The translations under genes were made by a program, and so were the position numbers. A DNA stretch of 7,961 bases from an uncultured Oscillospiraceae bacterium. Lineage in GTDB: Bacteria > Bacillota > Clostridia > Oscillospirales > Ruminococcaceae. The notes under the pieces are model-generated. The model had not been told where the DNA came from and did not search any database. It saw only the letters and a program-made list of their open reading frames with translations. The stretch covers positions 1-7,961 of the forward strand of contig CAJGEB010000041.1 in NCBI GenBank assembly GCA_904502045.1. Reading direction: 5' to 3'. Below are positions 5,712 through 7,961 of this stretch, piece by piece; the stretch's first letter is position 1; the number at the start of each line of letters is the position of its first letter.

Positions 5712-6890
5712 ATGGAGGAAAAGAGAACGTCGGTACTTGAAAACGGTCTTATCTGGTTCGGTGCGGGAGTATCAATAGCGGAGATACTGACCGGAACGTA
5801 TTTTGCTCCTTTGGGATTTACAAAAGGACTCGCGGCGATAGTGGTCGGACACGTTATCGGATGTTTACTGCTGTTTTTGGCGGGAATTATAGGTGGTAAA
5901 GCGCGCAAAAGCTCAATGGAAACGGTAAAGATGAGCTTTGGAGAAAAGGGTAGCCTATTATTTTCGCTTCTTAATATCCTTCAGCTTGTAGGCTGGACGG
6001 CAATAATGATATACGACGGAGCGCTTGCGGCTGAGAGTGTGTGGTCGGTGGGTAAGTGGATATGGTGTATCGTTATCGGGGGACTCATCGCGCTTTGGAT
6101 TTTGATAGGAATTAAAAATCTCGGCAAGGTAAACACGGTTGCTATGGCGGCGCTGTTTACATTAACGGTAATTTTGAGCGTAGTTATCTTTACGAGTAAA
6201 AGCGACATCGGAATAAGCGGTGAGGGAATGAGCTTCGGAGCTGCCGTGGAACTTTCGGTAGCTATGCCGCTGTCGTGGTTACCGCTGATAAGTGACTACA
6301 CCAGAAACGCACAAAAACCTGTGAAGGCTACTGCGGTAAGTGCCGCGGTATACGGAGCCGTGAGCTGCTGGATGTATATTATAGGAATGTCGGCTTCGAT
6401 ATTTACGGGTGAAAGTGATATTGCGAAGATAATGGTGCGAGCGGGACTCGGTGTTGCGGGACTCCTTATAATCATCTTTTCCACCGTTACCACGACGTTT
6501 CTTGACGCCTATTCTGCCGGAGTATCCAGTGAATCGGTATTCAAAAGGATAAACGGTAAATGGGTGGCAATAGGAGCGACTGTTTTGGGTAGTGTCGGAG
6601 CGGTAGTGTACCCAATGGACAACATAACCGACTTTTTGTATCTGATAGGCTCGGTGTTTGCGCCGATGATAGCAATTCAGATAGCCGACTTCTTCATTTT
6701 AAAGAAGGACTGCTCAGAAAAAAGTGTAGATATATGGAATATGGCGATTTGGGTAGTCGGATTTGTGCTTTACAGAGTCTTGATGCGAGTGGATATTATC
6801 GTGGGGAATACGCTGCCGGATATGCTGCTGACCATAGTTATCTGCATCGTTGTATATTATATAAGAAAAGGTATCGGCAAAAGGAAATAA
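5712..6890 (+). CDS. cytX: Hydroxymethylpyrimidine transporter CytX (NCS1 family)
   Basis: This 392-residue inner-membrane permease belongs to the nucleobase:cation symporter-1 (NCS1) family. About 11-12 hydrophobic helices run from residue 11 to about 385. Recognisable elements are the first helix WFGAGVSIAEILTGTYFAPLG (15-35), the NCS1-like NILQLVGWTAIMIYDGA (88-104), the motif MPLSWLPLISDYTRNA (185-200), and TTFLDAYSAGVSSES (261-275). It ends in a short basic tail. CytX proteins are the TPP-riboswitch-controlled branch of NCS1 and are proposed to import HMP. Standing directly behind thiD under a TPP riboswitch, it fits import followed by phosphorylation. The substrate is inferred from family and context, since NCS1 relatives carry cytosine, purines or hydantoins. 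The two genes share one promoter and end at the hairpin 6893-6926. Confidence 0.9.
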   Translation: MEEKRTSVLENGLIWFGAGVSIAEILTGTYFAPLGFTKGLAAIVVGHVIGCLLLFLAGIIGGKARKSSMETVKMSFGEKGSLLFSLLNILQLVGWTAIMIYDGALAAESVWSVGKWIWCIVIGGLIALWILIGIKNLGKVNTVAMAALFTLTVILSVVIFTSKSDIGISGEGMSFGAAVELSVAMPLSWLPLISDYTRNAQKPVKATAVSAAVYGAVSCWMYIIGMSASIFTGESDIAKIMVRAGLGVAGLLIIIFSTVTTTFLDAYSAGVSSESVFKRINGKWVAIGATVLGSVGAVVYPMDNITDFLYLIGSVFAPMIAIQIADFFILKKDCSEKSVDIWNMAIWVVGFVLYRVLMRVDIIVGNTLPDMLLTIVICIVVYYIRKGIGKRK

Positions 6891-6926
6891 AAAAAGCGGG
6901 GATTTCAAATGCGAAATCTCCGCTTT
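6889..6926. terminator. Bidirectional intrinsic terminator between cytX and mntP
   Basis: A 14-bp stem (6893-6906 with 6913-6926, one G-T wobble, loop AAATGC) follows the cytX stop immediately. On the minus strand it is followed by seven U residues (6889-6895), making a strong terminator for mntP. On the plus strand the tail is a broken T tract (ACAATTTTATTTTA), weaker but usable. Confidence 0.88.
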
Positions 6927-6937
6927 ACAATTTTATT

Positions 6938-7513
6938 TTACCCTTCGAGTAAGTGCTCTATCAAAATTTTAACACCTATCAAAACGAGGATAAATCCGCC
7001 GATGAGCTCCGCCTTTTTAAGAAGGAATCCGCTGAATTTTTTACCGAGAATAACACCGAAAAGGCAGCAGATGAAGGTAACGACGGCAATGAAGAGGGAA
7101 GAGGTGTATTGGTTAACACCGAGAGCGGCAAAGCTGATACCGATTGCCAGCGCATCAATGCTCGTAGCTATCGCCTGCAGGGTAACGGTACGCAAGCTGA
7201 AGCTGTCACCTGCTCCGTCGCAGGAGTCTTTTTGTTTCATTGCGCGCACAGCCTCGATTATCATTTTACCGCCGATAACAGAGAGAAGTGCAAACGCTAT
7301 CCAATGATCCCAATTTTTAATAACGTCGCTGAAGGTGGAGCCGGCAAAATATCCTATCAAAGGCATAAGCCCCTGAAATACGCCGAAGAACAAAGGAATA
7401 GAGAGAGTCTTCAGCTTGTTGAGTCCCTTCATACAGATACCGTCAGATACCGATACTGCAAAAGCGTCCATAGCTAAAGCGAGCGCAAGAAGTAAAAGTT
7501 CCCATAATTGCAT
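6938..7513 (-). CDS. mntP: Manganese efflux pump MntP (YebN/DUF204 family)
   Basis: This 191-residue protein with six predicted helices exports Mn2+ across the cytoplasmic membrane. It shows the internal duplication of the family: LALAMDAFAVSVSDG (11-25) in helix 1 and AIATSIDALAIGISFA (114-129) in helix 4, each with a membrane-embedded Asp (Asp16, Asp120) expected to take part in metal transport. GGKMIIEA (81-88) closes the first repeat, and the charged cytosolic loop 92-108 joins the halves. Length is typical (about 185-195). GGAG lies about 13 nt before the ATG, a somewhat long spacing. No yybP-ykoY manganese riboswitch is visible upstream, unlike many mntP genes. A probable microprotein gene ends 28 nt upstream on the same strand and may be co-transcribed. 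Transcription ends at the hairpin 6893-6926. Confidence 0.93.
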   Translation of the reverse strand: MQLWELLLLALALAMDAFAVSVSDGICMKGLNKLKTLSIPLFFGVFQGLMPLIGYFAGSTFSDVIKNWDHWIAFALLSVIGGKMIIEAVRAMKQKDSCDGAGDSFSLRTVTLQAIATSIDALAIGISFAALGVNQYTSSLFIAVVTFICCLFGVILGKKFSGFLLKKAELIGGFILVLIGVKILIEHLLEG

Positions 7514-7541
7514 AAAAAATCAACATCTCCGTAATGTCAGC

Positions 7542-7640
7542 TTAAACTGACCAAAGTATCATGGTTACATAGCCTATGAGCATACTGAATATGAGTACCA
7601 AAGCGAGAACACCGAAGATGATCCTTTTTTTATTATTCAA
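7542..7640 (-). CDS. Probable 32-residue single-span membrane microprotein
   Basis: On the minus strand a TTG start (7638-7640) follows GGAGG (7649-7653) by 8 nt and opens a 32-codon frame ending in TAA (7542-7544). The product starts MNNKKR, then has an unbroken hydrophobic stretch from about residue 7 to 30 with Gly at 10 and 23, and ends MILWSV. This is a textbook positive-inside, single-pass membrane peptide with no soluble domain. The ribosome binding site, Lys/Arg head and helix-length core together argue against chance. It precedes mntP by 28 nt in the same direction, so the two may be co-transcribed. Size and shape recall tiny Firmicute membrane proteins such as Prli42 or DUF4044 members, but I cannot assign a family. 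Its function is unknown. Confidence 0.7.
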   Translation of the reverse strand: MNNKKRIIFGVLALVLIFSMLIGYVTMILWSV

Positions 7641-7746
7641 ATTAAATTCCTCCAATTTGCAATTCATTTTGCATGATTACTTGAAAAATCAAGAGTAATA
7701 TGCTACGATTATAAAGATATGAGCTTTGATATTATCTTCGGATATT

Positions 7747-7758
7747 ATAATATATTAT
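7747..7758. repeat. AT-only palindrome upstream of the lipoprotein promoter
   Basis: ATAATATATTAT is a perfect 12-bp palindrome directly before the -35 box at 7761. It lies beside a direct repeat of GATATTAT (7728-7735 and 7741-7748). It could be an operator, loosely resembling Fur/PerR-type boxes, but in such AT-rich DNA chance is a real explanation. The rest of the 168-bp gap between the microprotein and the lipoprotein shows only one small inverted repeat (CTTGA/TCAAG, 7680-7693). Confidence 0.2.
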
Positions 7759-7760
7759 TT

Positions 7761-7788
7761 TTGATTTGTAAATATTAAAGAATATACT
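7761..7788 (+). promoter_or_regulatory. Promoter of the lipoprotein gene
   Basis: TTGATT (7761-7766) and TATACT (7783-7788) are separated by 16 nt. Transcription would start near 7795, leaving a leader of about 14 nt that contains the G-rich ribosome binding site (7797-7802) before the ATG at 7809. Confidence 0.6.
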
Positions 7789-7808
7789 TTGCGGACGGGG
7801 GGATTTTT

Positions 7809-7961
7809 ATGAAGCGTTTTTTGGGAGTAGTGTTACTGACGGTTGCGGTAGTTTTAGGCGGATGCGGAGCGATTGACCGTGAGCTCAGTAACCTTAATGA
7901 TAGATACGGATATGAGGATTACAGTGAAAGCAGCATGCTTTACGAAGGAGCATTCCCGGAC
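7809..7961 (+). CDS. Secreted lipoprotein, N-terminal part (3' end outside window)
   Basis: Fifty-one codons are present with no stop before the window ends. The N-terminus is a lipoprotein signal peptide: MKR, a hydrophobic core (residues 4-16), and the lipobox LGGC (16-19). Signal peptidase II would cleave before Cys19, leaving the mature protein lipid-anchored on the outer face of the membrane. The visible mature part (GAIDRELSNLNDRYGYEDYS and onward) is acidic and polar, typical of a flexible linker, and gives no family. The ATG follows a run of six G by 6 nt. The gene is transcribed divergently from the microprotein-mntP pair. Its function cannot be told from this fragment. Confidence 0.85.
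   Translation, partial: MKRFLGVVLLTVAVVLGGCGAIDRELSNLNDRYGYEDYSESSMLYEGAFPD

Noticed and set aside
7680..7693. Small inverted repeat CTTGA-AAAA-TCAAG as a terminator
   Set aside because: The stem is 5 bp and AT-rich, has no T tract, and sits upstream of both divergent genes, where a terminator makes little sense.

Overview
The window looks like chromosomal DNA of a low-to-middle GC anaerobic Firmicute (Clostridia). The evidence is strong purine-rich Shine-Dalgarno sites, sigma-A type promoters, a TPP riboswitch with an intrinsic terminator in front of thiD-cytX, and the C-terminal part of a large acyl-CoA dehydratase activase-related protein of the kind common in strict anaerobes. No mobile element, CRISPR array, tRNA or rRNA was seen. 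The genus cannot be named from these genes alone.

Left part (1-3213). The window opens inside the activase-related gene (1-897), which ends at a symmetric hairpin terminator. That hairpin also serves the convergent gene for an eight-helix-type AI-2E/PerM family membrane protein (1007-2320, minus). The membrane protein gene is divergent from a small stand-alone AAA/ABC-like ATPase (2470-3213, plus). The 149-bp gap between them carries one promoter in each direction.

Middle (3197-4902). A membrane-anchored family 2 glycosyltransferase (minus) converges on the ATPase gene, and the two coding regions overlap by 17 bp with no visible terminator. The 461-bp gap upstream of the glycosyltransferase holds a near-consensus promoter, a TPP riboswitch, its terminator, and then an unexplained GC-rich two-hairpin leader before thiD.

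Thiamin module (4617-6926). thiD (HMP/HMP-P kinase) and cytX (NCS1-family HMP transporter) are translationally close, with 2 nt between stop and start. They form an HMP salvage operon: CytX would import hydroxymethylpyrimidine and ThiD would phosphorylate it to HMP-PP. TPP represses the operon through the riboswitch. A strong hairpin ends it and also ends the convergent mntP gene.

Right part (6938-7961). mntP (Mn2+ efflux, minus) is preceded by an apparent 32-residue single-span membrane microprotein gene with a TTG start and a good ribosome binding site (7542-7640, minus). Divergent from these, a lipoprotein gene starts at 7809 and runs off the window.

The most interesting items are the second structured leader between the TPP terminator and thiD, and the microprotein upstream of mntP. 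The rest is recognisable housekeeping and accessory content.
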